DNA from: Phaeacidiphilus oryzae TH49
GTDB lineage: Bacteria; Actinomycetota; Actinomycetes; Streptomycetales; Streptomycetaceae
DNA: 64,000 nucleotides
Assembly: GCF_000744815.1 (NCBI RefSeq)
Contig: NZ_JQMQ01000005.1
Coordinates: forward strand, 6,033,801 to 6,097,800
Direction of reading: 5' to 3'
Shown: one piece after another, positions 24,585 through 32,408 of the stretch
How the letters are laid out: every line of letters begins with the position of its first letter
Numbering within the stretch: position 1 is the first letter of the stretch
The notes under the pieces: generated by a model
The model's input: only the letters and a program-made list of their open reading frames with translations
What the model was told of the DNA's origin: nothing
The model's database searches: none
Translations under genes and position numbers: made by a program

Positions 24585-25504
24585 CCGCGGCAGCAACAGA
24601 GTTGACGGTCCGTCCGGCGGCGGCGGACGACGGCCGCCCGCCGCGGCGCTCGCCCCGGCCGGCCCGGATCGCCCTCCACGTCTTCCTCGTCGTCACCTGC
24701 GTGATCTGGATCGCGCCGCTGCTCTACGCCCTCTACACGGCGTTCCGGCCGTACGGGGACACGGCGACCCGAGGGTACGTCTCGGTCGGCGGGCACTACG
24801 GCTTCGGCAACTTCACCACCGCCTGGACGCAGGCGCAGCTGCCGCACTACTTCCTCAACTCGATCTACATCACGGTGCCGGCGCTGGTCCTCACCCTGCT
24901 GCTGTCCAGCATGGTCGCGTTCGTCGCCGCCCGCTTCAACTTCAAGATCAACATCGCTCTGCTGGTGCTGTTCACCGCGGGCAACCTGCTGCCCCAGCAG
25001 GCGATCATCACCCCGCTGTTCAAGCTGTACCAGATGATCCCGCTGCCGGAGTGGATGGCCGCCTCCGGCAAGATGGACGACTCCTTCCTCGGCGTCATCC
25101 TGATCAACGTCGCCTTCCAGACCGGCTTCTGCGCCTTCGTCCTCTCCAACTACATGAAGACGATCCCGGAGGAGCTTGGCGAGGCCGCCCTGGTCGACGG
25201 CGCCTCGGCGTGGCGCCAGTACTGGCAGATCATCCTGCCGCTGTGCCGCCCGGTGCTGGCCGCCCTGGCGACCCTCGAGTTCACCTGGATCTACAACGAC
25301 TTCTTCTGGGCCACGGTCCTGATGCAGACCGGCTCCAACCGCCCCATCACCGCGGCCCTCAACAACCTCACCGGCGAGTTCTTCGTCAACAACAACCTCA
25401 TCTCGGCGGCCTCGCTGATCGTCGCCGTCCCCACCCTGGTGGTCTTCTTCACCCTCCAGAAGCAGTTCGTCTCGGGGCTGACCCTGGGCTCGACCAAGGG
25501 GTAG
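24581..25504 (+). CDS. Sugar ABC transporter permease (MalG-type)
   Basis: A 307-residue membrane protein with the MalG-type EAA loop EELGEAALVDGASAWRQYWQIILP and the standard C-terminus QKQFVSGLTLGSTKG. Translationally coupled to the preceding permease (ATGA). Its 3' end is overlapped on the other strand by the read-through tail of the damaged Nudix gene, which supports the view that the latter has lost its normal end. Confidence 0.93.
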   Translation: MTAAATELTVRPAAADDGRPPRRSPRPARIALHVFLVVTCVIWIAPLLYALYTAFRPYGDTATRGYVSVGGHYGFGNFTTAWTQAQLPHYFLNSIYITVPALVLTLLLSSMVAFVAARFNFKINIALLVLFTAGNLLPQQAIITPLFKLYQMIPLPEWMAASGKMDDSFLGVILINVAFQTGFCAFVLSNYMKTIPEELGEAALVDGASAWRQYWQIILPLCRPVLAALATLEFTWIYNDFFWATVLMQTGSNRPITAALNNLTGEFFVNNNLISAASLIVAVPTLVVFFTLQKQFVSGLTLGSTKG

Positions 25505-26222
25505 TCCGCCCCGGGCTCCCGCCCCCGGCGTCCTGGGCCGGGCGTCCGAACGGGCCGGTCAGGGCCGCCCACTGGAGGAGCAGGACCGTCTTGGCGTCGG
25601 TGATGCGGCTGTCCCGGGTCATCGACAGCGCTTCGGGGAAGGGGAGTTCGAGGACCTCGATGTCCTCGCCCTCCTCGGGGAGCCCGCCGCCGGGGCCGGT
25701 GCGGTCGGCGGCGGTGTAGGGGGCCGCGTAGAAGTGGAGGCGCTCCGTCACCGAGCCGGGGCTCATGTACGCGTCGAGGACGTGGGTCAACGGGCCGAGG
25801 GCGACGCCGAGTTCCTCCGCCGCCTCCCGGCGGACGGCGGTGACCGGGTCGTCCTCGTCGAGGAGTCCGGCCGCGGCCTCGATCAGCATGCCGTCCGGGT
25901 GCCCGTTGACCTAGGCGGGGTAGCGGAACTGACGGGTGAGCAGCACGCAGCCGCGCTCCGCGTCGTACGGCAGGACCACCGCGCCGTTGCCGCGGTCGTA
26001 GGTCTCGCGCTGCTGGGTCTCCCAGCGCCCGTCGCGGCGGCGGTAGTCGAAGGTGGTGCGGCGCAGTACGTGCCAGCCCTGGGAGGTGAGCTCGACGTCC
26101 CGGACGACCACGTCCGGGTTGCCGGCCAGCTCGCGCCCGGCGCGGTCGAGGCCGGTGCGGCCGCGGTGGTCGGGGGTGTCGAGGCCCGGGCGGGCGGCCC
26201 GCCCTTCGTGGTGGTCGCTCAT
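25449..26222 (-). pseudogene. NudK-type Nudix hydrolase interrupted by an amber codon
   Basis: ADP-ribose/GDP-mannose pyrophosphatase-like Nudix protein split by TAG at 25911-25913. The N-terminal part (104 codons) ends LTRQFRYPA; the next codons in the same frame continue VNGHPDGMLIEAAAGLLD. In relatives a tyrosine is expected at this point, so a single TAC to TAG change would explain it. The Nudix box after the stop is intact (GLLDEDDPVTAVRREAAEEL). The C-terminus runs on about 26 residues beyond the expected end, antisense to the permease gene. A restart at the ATG at 25889 could give only the catalytic half. Divergent from the DeoR gene. Confidence 0.8.
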
Positions 26223-26271
26223 GCCGGGTTACGATACACGCAGAAACGTGCAGGAACAGGAGAGAATGCGG

Positions 26272-27030
26272 ATGCTGGCTGCTGAGCGGCGCGAACACCT
26301 GCTGGGCCTGCTGGCCCGCGAGGGCAAGGTGGTGGCCAAGGCCGTCGCCGCCGAGCTGGGCATCTCGGAGGACAGCGTCCGCCGCGACCTTCGGGACCTC
26401 GCCGCCGAGGGCCTCTGCCACCGGGTGTACGGCGGCGCGCTGCCGGTCTCGCCGGCCGTGGCCGACTACGCGGCCAGGACCGCCGTCACCCCCGACGGCA
26501 AGCGGAGGGTCGCGGCCAGGGCCGCCGGCCTGGTCCGGCCCGGCGGGGCGGTGATCCTGGACGGCGGGACCACGGCGCTCGCGGTGGCCCGCGCCCTTCC
26601 GCCCGAACTGGACTGCACGGTGATCACCCACAGCCCGACGATCGCCGCCGCCCTCGTGGAGCATCCGCGGGCGGAGGTCTTCGTGCTCGGCGGGCGGCTC
26701 TTCAAGCACTCGGCGGTGGCCTGCGGGGCCGCCGCGGTCGAGGCCGCGCGGAACGTCTCGGCCGACCTCTGCCTCCTCGGCGTCACCGGGGTCCACCCGG
26801 ACGAGGGGCTGACCACCGGCGACGCAGAGGAGGCCGCGATGAAGCGGGCGCTGGCCGCCCGGGCCGCGGACACCTACATCCTCGCCTCCTCGGAGAAGGT
26901 CGGGACCGCCTCGCGGTTCCGGGTGCTGCCCTGGGAGGAGGTCAGCGGGCTGATCACGGACGCCGATCCGCGGGACCCGGCGCTGGAGTGGGTGGCCGCG
27001 CTGGGCGTGGAGGTCCTCGCGGCCGGCTGA
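26272..27030 (+). CDS. DeoR family transcriptional regulator
   Basis: A 252-residue sugar-phosphate-responsive regulator. N-terminal DeoR helix-turn-helix: AERREHLLGLLAREGKVVAK and LGISEDSVRRDLRDLAAEG, followed by the family signature RVYGGALP. The C-terminal DeoRC sensor domain contains ILDGGTTALAVARAL and the LGVTGVHPDEGLTTGDAEEAAMKRAL segment typical for it. ATG at 26272 is preferred over that at 26266 because AGGAG lies 9 bases upstream. It may control the preceding ABC importer and the divergent Nudix gene. A small CACG-N6-CGTG inverted repeat (26237-26250) lies in the 49-bp divergent gap. Confidence 0.9.
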   Translation: MLAAERREHLLGLLAREGKVVAKAVAAELGISEDSVRRDLRDLAAEGLCHRVYGGALPVSPAVADYAARTAVTPDGKRRVAARAAGLVRPGGAVILDGGTTALAVARALPPELDCTVITHSPTIAAALVEHPRAEVFVLGGRLFKHSAVACGAAAVEAARNVSADLCLLGVTGVHPDEGLTTGDAEEAAMKRALAARAADTYILASSEKVGTASRFRVLPWEEVSGLITDADPRDPALEWVAALGVEVLAAG

Positions 27031-27167
27031 CCCGGGGCGCTCGACCCGGGCGGTCGACCTGCGCGGTCGGCGCGTGCGGACGACCCGGGCGCCCGCCGCC
27101 GTGTGAGCAGGGCCGGGCCGGGTAGCGGCCTGTAGAGGCCCGGTTACGGACGAGGAGGCGGTCGAAG

Positions 27168-27559
27168 ATGCCTGAGCACCAGAAACGCGGACCGATCGCG
27201 GCCCTGTGGGACCGGCTGACCGGCCGGTCGCGGCGGAGCGTCGCGCAGCCGGGGGCGGTGGACGATCCCGTGCCGCCGGTGCCGGGGCCGCCGCCCGGGC
27301 CGGGCGGTCCTGAGCCGGGGCCCGCGCCGGCGCCGGTGCCCGAGCCGCTGGGGCCGGACCCCGTGCCCCGCCCCCGCCGGAACCGGGGATCGTCGACCCC
27401 GAGCCGCCCCGCCCGCCCGGTCAGGGCGTCCCGCCGTCCCCCGAGCCGCCGGCCCAGCCGCCGGACCCGCAGCCGCCGGGGACGCGCTCCCCGGGTGGCC
27501 CTGAAGCGCCTGGCGGCCCCGCCATGCCCGGCACCCCCGGGGGCCCGGGAGCCGCTTGA
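27168..27559 (+). pseudogene. Proline-rich small protein, apparent frameshift
   Basis: Starts with MPEHQKRGPIAALWDRLTG after GAGGAGG, then becomes proline-rich (PVPPVPGPPPGPGGPEPGP). After about 27370 this frame turns into an arginine-rich shadow, while the -1 relative frame takes over the Pro/Glu/Gly pattern (EPGIVDPEPPRPPGQGV onward) and stops properly at 27557-27559. That second frame is blocked upstream by TGA at 27311. The switch must lie between 27314 and about 27385, around GCCCCGCCCCCGCC, and fits one missing base in a C-run. Reconstructed protein about 130 residues, soluble, low complexity, function unknown. Confidence 0.6.
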
Positions 27560-27613
27560 GCCGCCGCGCGTCGGAGAGCGGAGAGAGCATTCGCCAGACG
27601 GGAGGCTCAGCCC

Positions 27614-28936
27614 ATGGCACGTCCGCGCATCGTTATCGTCGGGGCCGGCTTCGCCGGGCACCAGGCCGCACGGACCCTCTCCAGGACCGCCCGCGGGCGG
27701 GCCCGGATCACCCTGGTGAACCCCACCGACTACTTCCTCTACGCCCCGCTGCTCCCCGAGGTCGCCACCGGCGTCCTGGAGCCGCGGCGGATCGCCGTCC
27801 CGCTGGCCGGCAGCCTGCCCGGGGTCGAGCTCGTCCTCGGGCAGGCCCGGCGGGTGGACGTGAAGGGGCGTCAGGTCTCGGTCACCGACCCGGAGGGCCG
27901 GGAGCACGAGCTGGGCTACGACCGGCTGATCCTCTCCGTGGGCAGCGTCAACAAGCTGCTGCCGGTGCCCGGGATCACCGAGCACGCCCACGGCTTCCGC
28001 GGCCTGCCGGAGGCGCTCTACCTCCGCGACCACATCACCCGCCAGCTCGAACTGGCCGACACCGCGGAGGATCCCGCGGAGCGCGCGGCCCGCAGCACCT
28101 TCGTGGTGGTCGGCGCCGGCTACACCGGCACCGAGGTCGCCGCCCACGGCGTCCTCTACACCGCCGACCTGGCCCGCCGGCTGCCCCGGCTGCGGCGCGA
28201 GGAGCCGCCGCGCTGGCTCCTGCTGGACGTGGCGGAGCGGGTGCTTCCGGAACTCGACCCGCGGCTCTCCCGCACGGCGGCGAACGTGCTGACCGACCGC
28301 GGTGTGCGGCTGCGCCTCGGCACCTCGGTGGCCGAGGCGACCGCCGACGGCGTCCGGCTGACCGACGGCAGCTCCGTCCCCACCAGATCGCTGATCTGGT
28401 GCGTCGGCGTCCGCCCCGACCCGCTGGTGGACGAGCTCGGGCTGCCCACCGAGCGCGGGCGGCTGCTGGTGGACGAGCACCTCGCGGTGCCCGGCTGCCC
28501 CGGGGTCTTCGCCTGCGGGGACGCCGCCGCCGTGCCGGACCCCAACCGGCCGGGGGAGTACACCCCGATGACCGCGCAGCACGCCGTCCGGCAGGGGCGG
28601 CTGGCCGCCCGGAACGTCGCGGCCAGCTGCGGCCAGGGCGCCATGCGGCCCTACCGGCATCGGGAGCTGGGCTTCGCCGTCGACCTGGGCGGGCCGGACG
28701 CGGCCGCCGATCCGCTGCACATCCCGCTCGCCGGGGCGGCGGCCAAGGCGGTCACCCGCGGTTACCACCTGGCCTCGCTGCCCAGCAACCGGGCGCGGGT
28801 GGCCGCGGACTGGCTGCTGGGCGCCCTGGTGCCCCGGCAGACCGTCCAACTCGGCCTGGTACGGGGCTCGGTGGTGCCCCTGGAGAACACCTCGCCGGAG
28901 ACCCCGGTGCTGCCGCGGAGTCCTGGGGACGGGTGA
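27614..28936 (+). CDS. Type II NADH dehydrogenase (NDH-2-like)
   Basis: A 440-residue FAD-dependent NAD(P)H oxidoreductase. The FAD motif IVGAGFAGHQAARTL is at the N-terminus, the NAD(P) motif VVGAGYTGTEVAAHG near residue 160, and the second FAD motif GVFACGDAAAV near 300, followed by TPMTAQHAVRQGRLAARN. The DYFLYAPLLPEVATG segment is typical of NDH-2. It would feed electrons to menaquinone at the inner membrane face; the C-terminus could form the amphipathic anchor. ATG has GGGAGG upstream. Neighbouring NHEJ genes begin 77 bp later, without evident functional connection. Confidence 0.88.
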   Translation: MARPRIVIVGAGFAGHQAARTLSRTARGRARITLVNPTDYFLYAPLLPEVATGVLEPRRIAVPLAGSLPGVELVLGQARRVDVKGRQVSVTDPEGREHELGYDRLILSVGSVNKLLPVPGITEHAHGFRGLPEALYLRDHITRQLELADTAEDPAERAARSTFVVVGAGYTGTEVAAHGVLYTADLARRLPRLRREEPPRWLLLDVAERVLPELDPRLSRTAANVLTDRGVRLRLGTSVAEATADGVRLTDGSSVPTRSLIWCVGVRPDPLVDELGLPTERGRLLVDEHLAVPGCPGVFACGDAAAVPDPNRPGEYTPMTAQHAVRQGRLAARNVAASCGQGAMRPYRHRELGFAVDLGGPDAAADPLHIPLAGAAAKAVTRGYHLASLPSNRARVAADWLLGALVPRQTVQLGLVRGSVVPLENTSPETPVLPRSPGDG

Positions 28937-29013
28937 CGCCGGTTTCGCCGGGTATGGGCGGAGAAGAGGGGGGTGACCGACAGTACCGAGGTACGGGAGA
29001 GAGGACGTTCGGC

Positions 29014-29640
29014 ATGGCCGGCAAGGGCGCGCTGGCCGAGTACCAGCGCCGACGCGATTTCGCGAGGACCCGCGAGCCGCAGGGCGGCGGCGGGGAGGCG
29101 GGCGACCGCCCGGTCTTCGTGGTGCAGATCCACGACGCCAGCTCACTCCACTTCGACTTCCGGCTGGAGGCCGACGGGGTGCTGAAGTCGTGGGCGGTCC
29201 CCAAGGGCCCGTCCTACGATCCGCAGGACAAGCGCCTGGCCAGCCCCACCGAGGACCATCCGATGGAGTACCGGGGGTTCGAGGGCGTCATCGGCGAGGG
29301 CCAGTACGGCGCGGGCACGGTGATCGTCTGGGACCAGGGCACCTACCGGAACCTCAGCAAGGACAGGAACGGCGAGGAGATCCCGATGGCCGAGGCGCTG
29401 GAACGCGGGCACGCCTCGTTCTGGCTGGACGGCGACAAGCTGCACGGCGGCTACGCGCTGACCCGGATGCGCCGGGGCGGCGGGAGCGGTGGCGGAGGCC
29501 GCGACCGGGAGGCCTGGCTGCTGGTCAAGGAGTCCGACCGGCACGCCGGAAAGGGCCACGGCACCGATCCGCAGCGGGCCCGCTCCGCTCTCAGCGGGCG
29601 CACCCTCGGCCAGGTCGCGGCGGAGGACGAGGAGCGCTGA
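29014..29640 (+). CDS. LigD-type 3'-phosphoesterase domain protein
   Basis: A 208-residue stand-alone version of the phosphoesterase domain of DNA ligase D, which trims 3' ribonucleotides and phosphates at DNA breaks. Signature residues: FVVQIHDASSLHFDFRLE (metal-binding H and D/R pattern), LKSWAVPKGPS and IGEGQYGAGTVIVWDQGTY. ATG at 29014 follows GGGAGAGAGG. Its stop overlaps the start of the ligase gene (TGATG). In mycobacteria this domain is fused between polymerase and ligase; here it is separate. No Ku gene lies in the window. Confidence 0.9.
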   Translation: MAGKGALAEYQRRRDFARTREPQGGGGEAGDRPVFVVQIHDASSLHFDFRLEADGVLKSWAVPKGPSYDPQDKRLASPTEDHPMEYRGFEGVIGEGQYGAGTVIVWDQGTYRNLSKDRNGEEIPMAEALERGHASFWLDGDKLHGGYALTRMRRGGGSGGGGRDREAWLLVKESDRHAGKGHGTDPQRARSALSGRTLGQVAAEDEER

Positions 29641-30791
29641 TGGCCGCACGGGACACGGACGAGGACCCCAGCGAATCCCCCAGCGAACCCCTCGGCGAAC
29701 CCCTCGGCCGGCTGCCGGAGGAGCAGCGACGGCTGCTGCGCCCGGCCGGGGACGGGGGCCCGGGGCAGGCGATGCTGGCCACCCTCAGCGACCGCCGCGA
29801 CTTCGGGCACTCCGGCGGCTCCGGCGGCTCCAACGGCTCCGGCTCCGGTGGGTCCGGTGGCCCGGCTACGGAGGACTGGCTCTTCGAGCGGAAGCTGGAC
29901 GGCGTGCGGCTGCTCGCCGAGCGCCGCGACGGCGGCCCGGTGCACCTCCGCTCGCGCACCGGCAAGCGCCTGGACGGCACCTATCCGGAACTGGTCGACG
30001 CCCTGGCCGCGCAGAGCCGGCAGGACTTCGCCCTGGACGGCGAGGTGGTCGCCCTCGACCGCGGACGCACCGACTTCTCGCTGCTCCAGCAGCGCAGCGG
30101 GCTGACCGACCCGGACGAGGCCAGGGCCAGCGGGGTGGCGGTCACCTACTACCTCTTCGACCTGCTGCGACTTGACGGCCAGGACACCACCCGGCTGCCG
30201 CAGCGCACCCGCAAGGCGCTGCTGCGCGACGCCCTCGACTTCCGCGACCCGCTGCGCTGGACCGCCCACCGCAACCGCAACGGCCACGACCTGCTGGCCG
30301 ACGCCTGCGCACGCGGCTGGGAGGGGCTGATCGCCAAGCGCGGCGACGCCCCGTACCAGCACCGGCGCTCCGGGGACTGGCTGAAGCTGAAATGCGGCGG
30401 CGGGCAGGAGTTCGTCATCGGGGGGTTCACCGAGCCGCAGCGCAGCCGGGTCGGGCTGGGCGCCCTGCTGCTCGGCTACTACCAGGACGGGGAGCTGCGC
30501 TACGCCGGAAAGGTCGGCACCGGTTTCGACACCCGCACCCTGCGCGAACTCCGCTCCCGGCTGGACGAGTTGGCGCTGGGCAGCCCGCCGTTCGCGGACC
30601 GGGTCCGGGAGCGGGCGCCGCACTGGGCGCGCCCGGAACTGGTGGCGCAGATCGGCTTCACCGAGTGGACCCGGGACGGGATGCTGCGCCACCCCCGCTA
30701 CCTCGGGCTCCGGCACGACAAGCCGGCCCGGGAGGTCGTCCGCGAGGTCCCGCGCGAGCGGGCCGGCCGGCAGGAGGAGAGGACTCGATGA
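29640..30791 (+). CDS. ATP-dependent DNA ligase (LigD ligase domain)
   Basis: A 383-residue NHEJ ligase. The adenylated lysine is in the motif ERKLDGVRLL, followed by RSRTGKRLDG, LDGEVVALD, EGLIAKR and WLKLKC, so nucleotidyltransferase motifs I-V are present, and then an OB-fold (FVIGGFTEPQRSRVG). The N-terminal 75 residues are low-complexity, ending in a Gly/Ser linker (SGGSGGSNGSGSGGSGG), perhaps a relic of a linker to the phosphoesterase. Start overlaps the phosphoesterase stop; stop overlaps the polymerase start. Seals breaks, likely together with Ku encoded elsewhere. Confidence 0.93.
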   Translation: MAARDTDEDPSESPSEPLGEPLGRLPEEQRRLLRPAGDGGPGQAMLATLSDRRDFGHSGGSGGSNGSGSGGSGGPATEDWLFERKLDGVRLLAERRDGGPVHLRSRTGKRLDGTYPELVDALAAQSRQDFALDGEVVALDRGRTDFSLLQQRSGLTDPDEARASGVAVTYYLFDLLRLDGQDTTRLPQRTRKALLRDALDFRDPLRWTAHRNRNGHDLLADACARGWEGLIAKRGDAPYQHRRSGDWLKLKCGGGQEFVIGGFTEPQRSRVGLGALLLGYYQDGELRYAGKVGTGFDTRTLRELRSRLDELALGSPPFADRVRERAPHWARPELVAQIGFTEWTRDGMLRHPRYLGLRHDKPAREVVREVPRERAGRQEERTR

Positions 30792-31705
30792 GCGCGAAGA
30801 CGGAGGCCAGGACCTTCCGGGTGAGCGGGCGGAGCGTCGAGCTCAGCCGGGCGGAGAAGGTGCTCTTCCCCGACGACGGGATCACCAAGGCCGACCTGGC
30901 CGAGTACTACCGGGCCGCGTCCGCGCGGATGCTGCCGCAGTTGCGCGGCAGGCCGCTGATGCTGGAACGCCACCCGGACGGCATCGGCGACGCCGGCTTC
31001 ATGCAGAAGGACGTCCCGGACTACTTCCCGGACTGGATCCACCGCGTCGAACTGCCCAAGGAGGGCGGCACGGTGAGCTATCCGCTGGCCGAGGATGCCG
31101 CCGCGCTGGTCTACCTGGTCGGGCAGGGCTGCACCACCCTCCACCGGTTCCTCTCCCGGGCCGACCGGCCCGACGACCCCGACCGGATCGTCTTCGACCT
31201 CGACCCGCCGGGCGACGACTTCGCCCCGGTCCGGGAGGCCGCGCTGCGACTGCGGCCCCTCCTGGAGGAGGAGTTGAGGCTGCCGACCCAGGTGATGACG
31301 ACCGGCTCGCGGGGGCTCCACGTGATCGTGCCGCTGGACGGCAGGTCCTCGTTCGACGAGGCGCGGGAGTTCGCGCGGGGGGTCGCCGAGGTGCTGGCCG
31401 GCCGGTACCCCGAGAGCCTCACCACGGCGCCGCGCAAGCAGGCCCGGAAGGGCCGGCTCTACCTGGACGTCCAGCGCAACGGCTACGGGCAGACGGCGGT
31501 CACCCCGTACGCCGTGCGCGCCCGGCCGGGCGCCCCCATCGCGGCCCCGATCACCTGGGAGGACGTCGAGGACCCCGAGCTGGGCCCGCGCCGCTGGACC
31601 CTCGCCGACGCGGACGCCCTGCTGGCGGACGACCCGTGGTCCCCGTCCCCGCGCGGCCGCTCCCTCGCCGCGGCGGCCCGCCGGCTCTCCGCCCTCGCGG
31701 AGTGA
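30788..31705 (+). CDS. LigD-type polymerase/primase domain protein
   Basis: A 305-residue archaeo-eukaryotic primase-fold polymerase used to fill gaps or add ribonucleotides at NHEJ ends. Motifs: SRAEKVLFPDDGITKADLAEYY at the start, catalytic DxD in IVFDLDPPGDDF (about residues 137-141), SRGLHVIVPLDG with the conserved histidine, and the third-metal region LYLDVQRNGYGQT. ATG at 30788 overlaps the ligase stop by 4 bases. With the two genes upstream it forms a complete LigD equivalent as three polypeptides. Confidence 0.93.
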   Translation: MSAKTEARTFRVSGRSVELSRAEKVLFPDDGITKADLAEYYRAASARMLPQLRGRPLMLERHPDGIGDAGFMQKDVPDYFPDWIHRVELPKEGGTVSYPLAEDAAALVYLVGQGCTTLHRFLSRADRPDDPDRIVFDLDPPGDDFAPVREAALRLRPLLEEELRLPTQVMTTGSRGLHVIVPLDGRSSFDEAREFARGVAEVLAGRYPESLTTAPRKQARKGRLYLDVQRNGYGQTAVTPYAVRARPGAPIAAPITWEDVEDPELGPRRWTLADADALLADDPWSPSPRGRSLAAAARRLSALAE

Positions 31706-31789
31706 GCGAGGGCCGGCCGCCGGAGAATCGGGTGACCGGTCCGGGGTGAGGGTGTCCCGCGGCGGGCGGGCCGGGCGCAGTATGGATCC

Positions 31790-32197
31790 ATGGGATCCGT
31801 CGGAACGGCGAGTGCCGCGACGCTGGGGTTGTTCCTCGGGATCGGCGGAGCGGTCGCCTATCTCGCGGGCGTGCAGGGGCTGCGCGAGGCGCAGCGGCTG
31901 CTGCGGGTGGGGGTGCCGGCGCGTGCGCTGGTGAAGACCGCGGCGGGGGCCGGCGGCGTCCGGCCGCTGCTGCAGTTCACCACGCGGGAGGGGGCGGTGC
32001 TGGAGGTGTACTCCCCGGTCCCGCCATCCCGCGCCCGGCCGCTGGCCGACGGCCAGGAGGTCGACCTCGCCTACGACCCGCTGGACCCCCGGCAGGTGGT
32101 GGTGCGCGGCCGCGCCCGCCTGGGCCTGGAGTACGCGTTCCTGGCCTTGGGCGGCGCCGCGGTGCTGGGCGCGCTGGCGCTGTTCGCGCTGCTGTAG
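31790..32197 (+). CDS. DUF3592 family membrane protein
   Basis: A 135-residue protein with a hydrophobic segment at each end (about 9-29 and 111-134) and an intervening beta-rich domain. The segment PLLQFTTREGAVLEV, then V-D-L-A-Y-D-P-L-D-P-R-Q-V-V, is typical of DUF3592: the extracytoplasmic piece between two membrane helices with a YDPxxP motif. Function unknown. It is followed directly by a palindromic repeat and the converging antiporter gene. Confidence 0.75.
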   Translation: MGSVGTASAATLGLFLGIGGAVAYLAGVQGLREAQRLLRVGVPARALVKTAAGAGGVRPLLQFTTREGAVLEVYSPVPPSRARPLADGQEVDLAYDPLDPRQVVVRGRARLGLEYAFLALGGAAVLGALALFALL

Positions 32198-32204
32198 CGC
32201 TCGG

Positions 32205-32405
32205 CGCCGAGCGCAGCGCCGCAGGCGCGCGCAAGGGGCGCGCAAGGGGCGCGGGGAACTGCGCGCCCAGGCAGCGATGGCGCCGCAGCCGGCAACGGCC
32301 ACCGGGCTGCAACCGGGACTCCGTTGCCGAGGGCGGACCGTAAGCGGCCGGGCGCGCGGTTCCCCGCGCCCCTTGCTTGCGCCCGCGGCGCTGCGCCAGG
32401 GGCGG
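32205..32405. repeat. Nested palindromic repeat element, copy 3
   Basis: Fills the gap between two converging genes (DUF3592 end 32197, antiporter end 32409). Strong arms: 32246-32266 (GGGGCGCGGGGAACTGCGCGC) and 32352-32372; inner arms GCAACGG and CCGTTGC; outer arms GCGCCGCAGGCGC and GCCCGCGGCGC. The left flank also repeats GCAAGGGGCGC twice. Confidence 0.85.
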
Positions 32406-32408
32406 GGC

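Noticed and set aside
27031-27167. tRNA or small RNA between DeoR and the proline-rich gene
   Set aside because: Only GACCCGGGCG-type GC-rich words are repeated; no cloverleaf or TTCGANTC arm was found.
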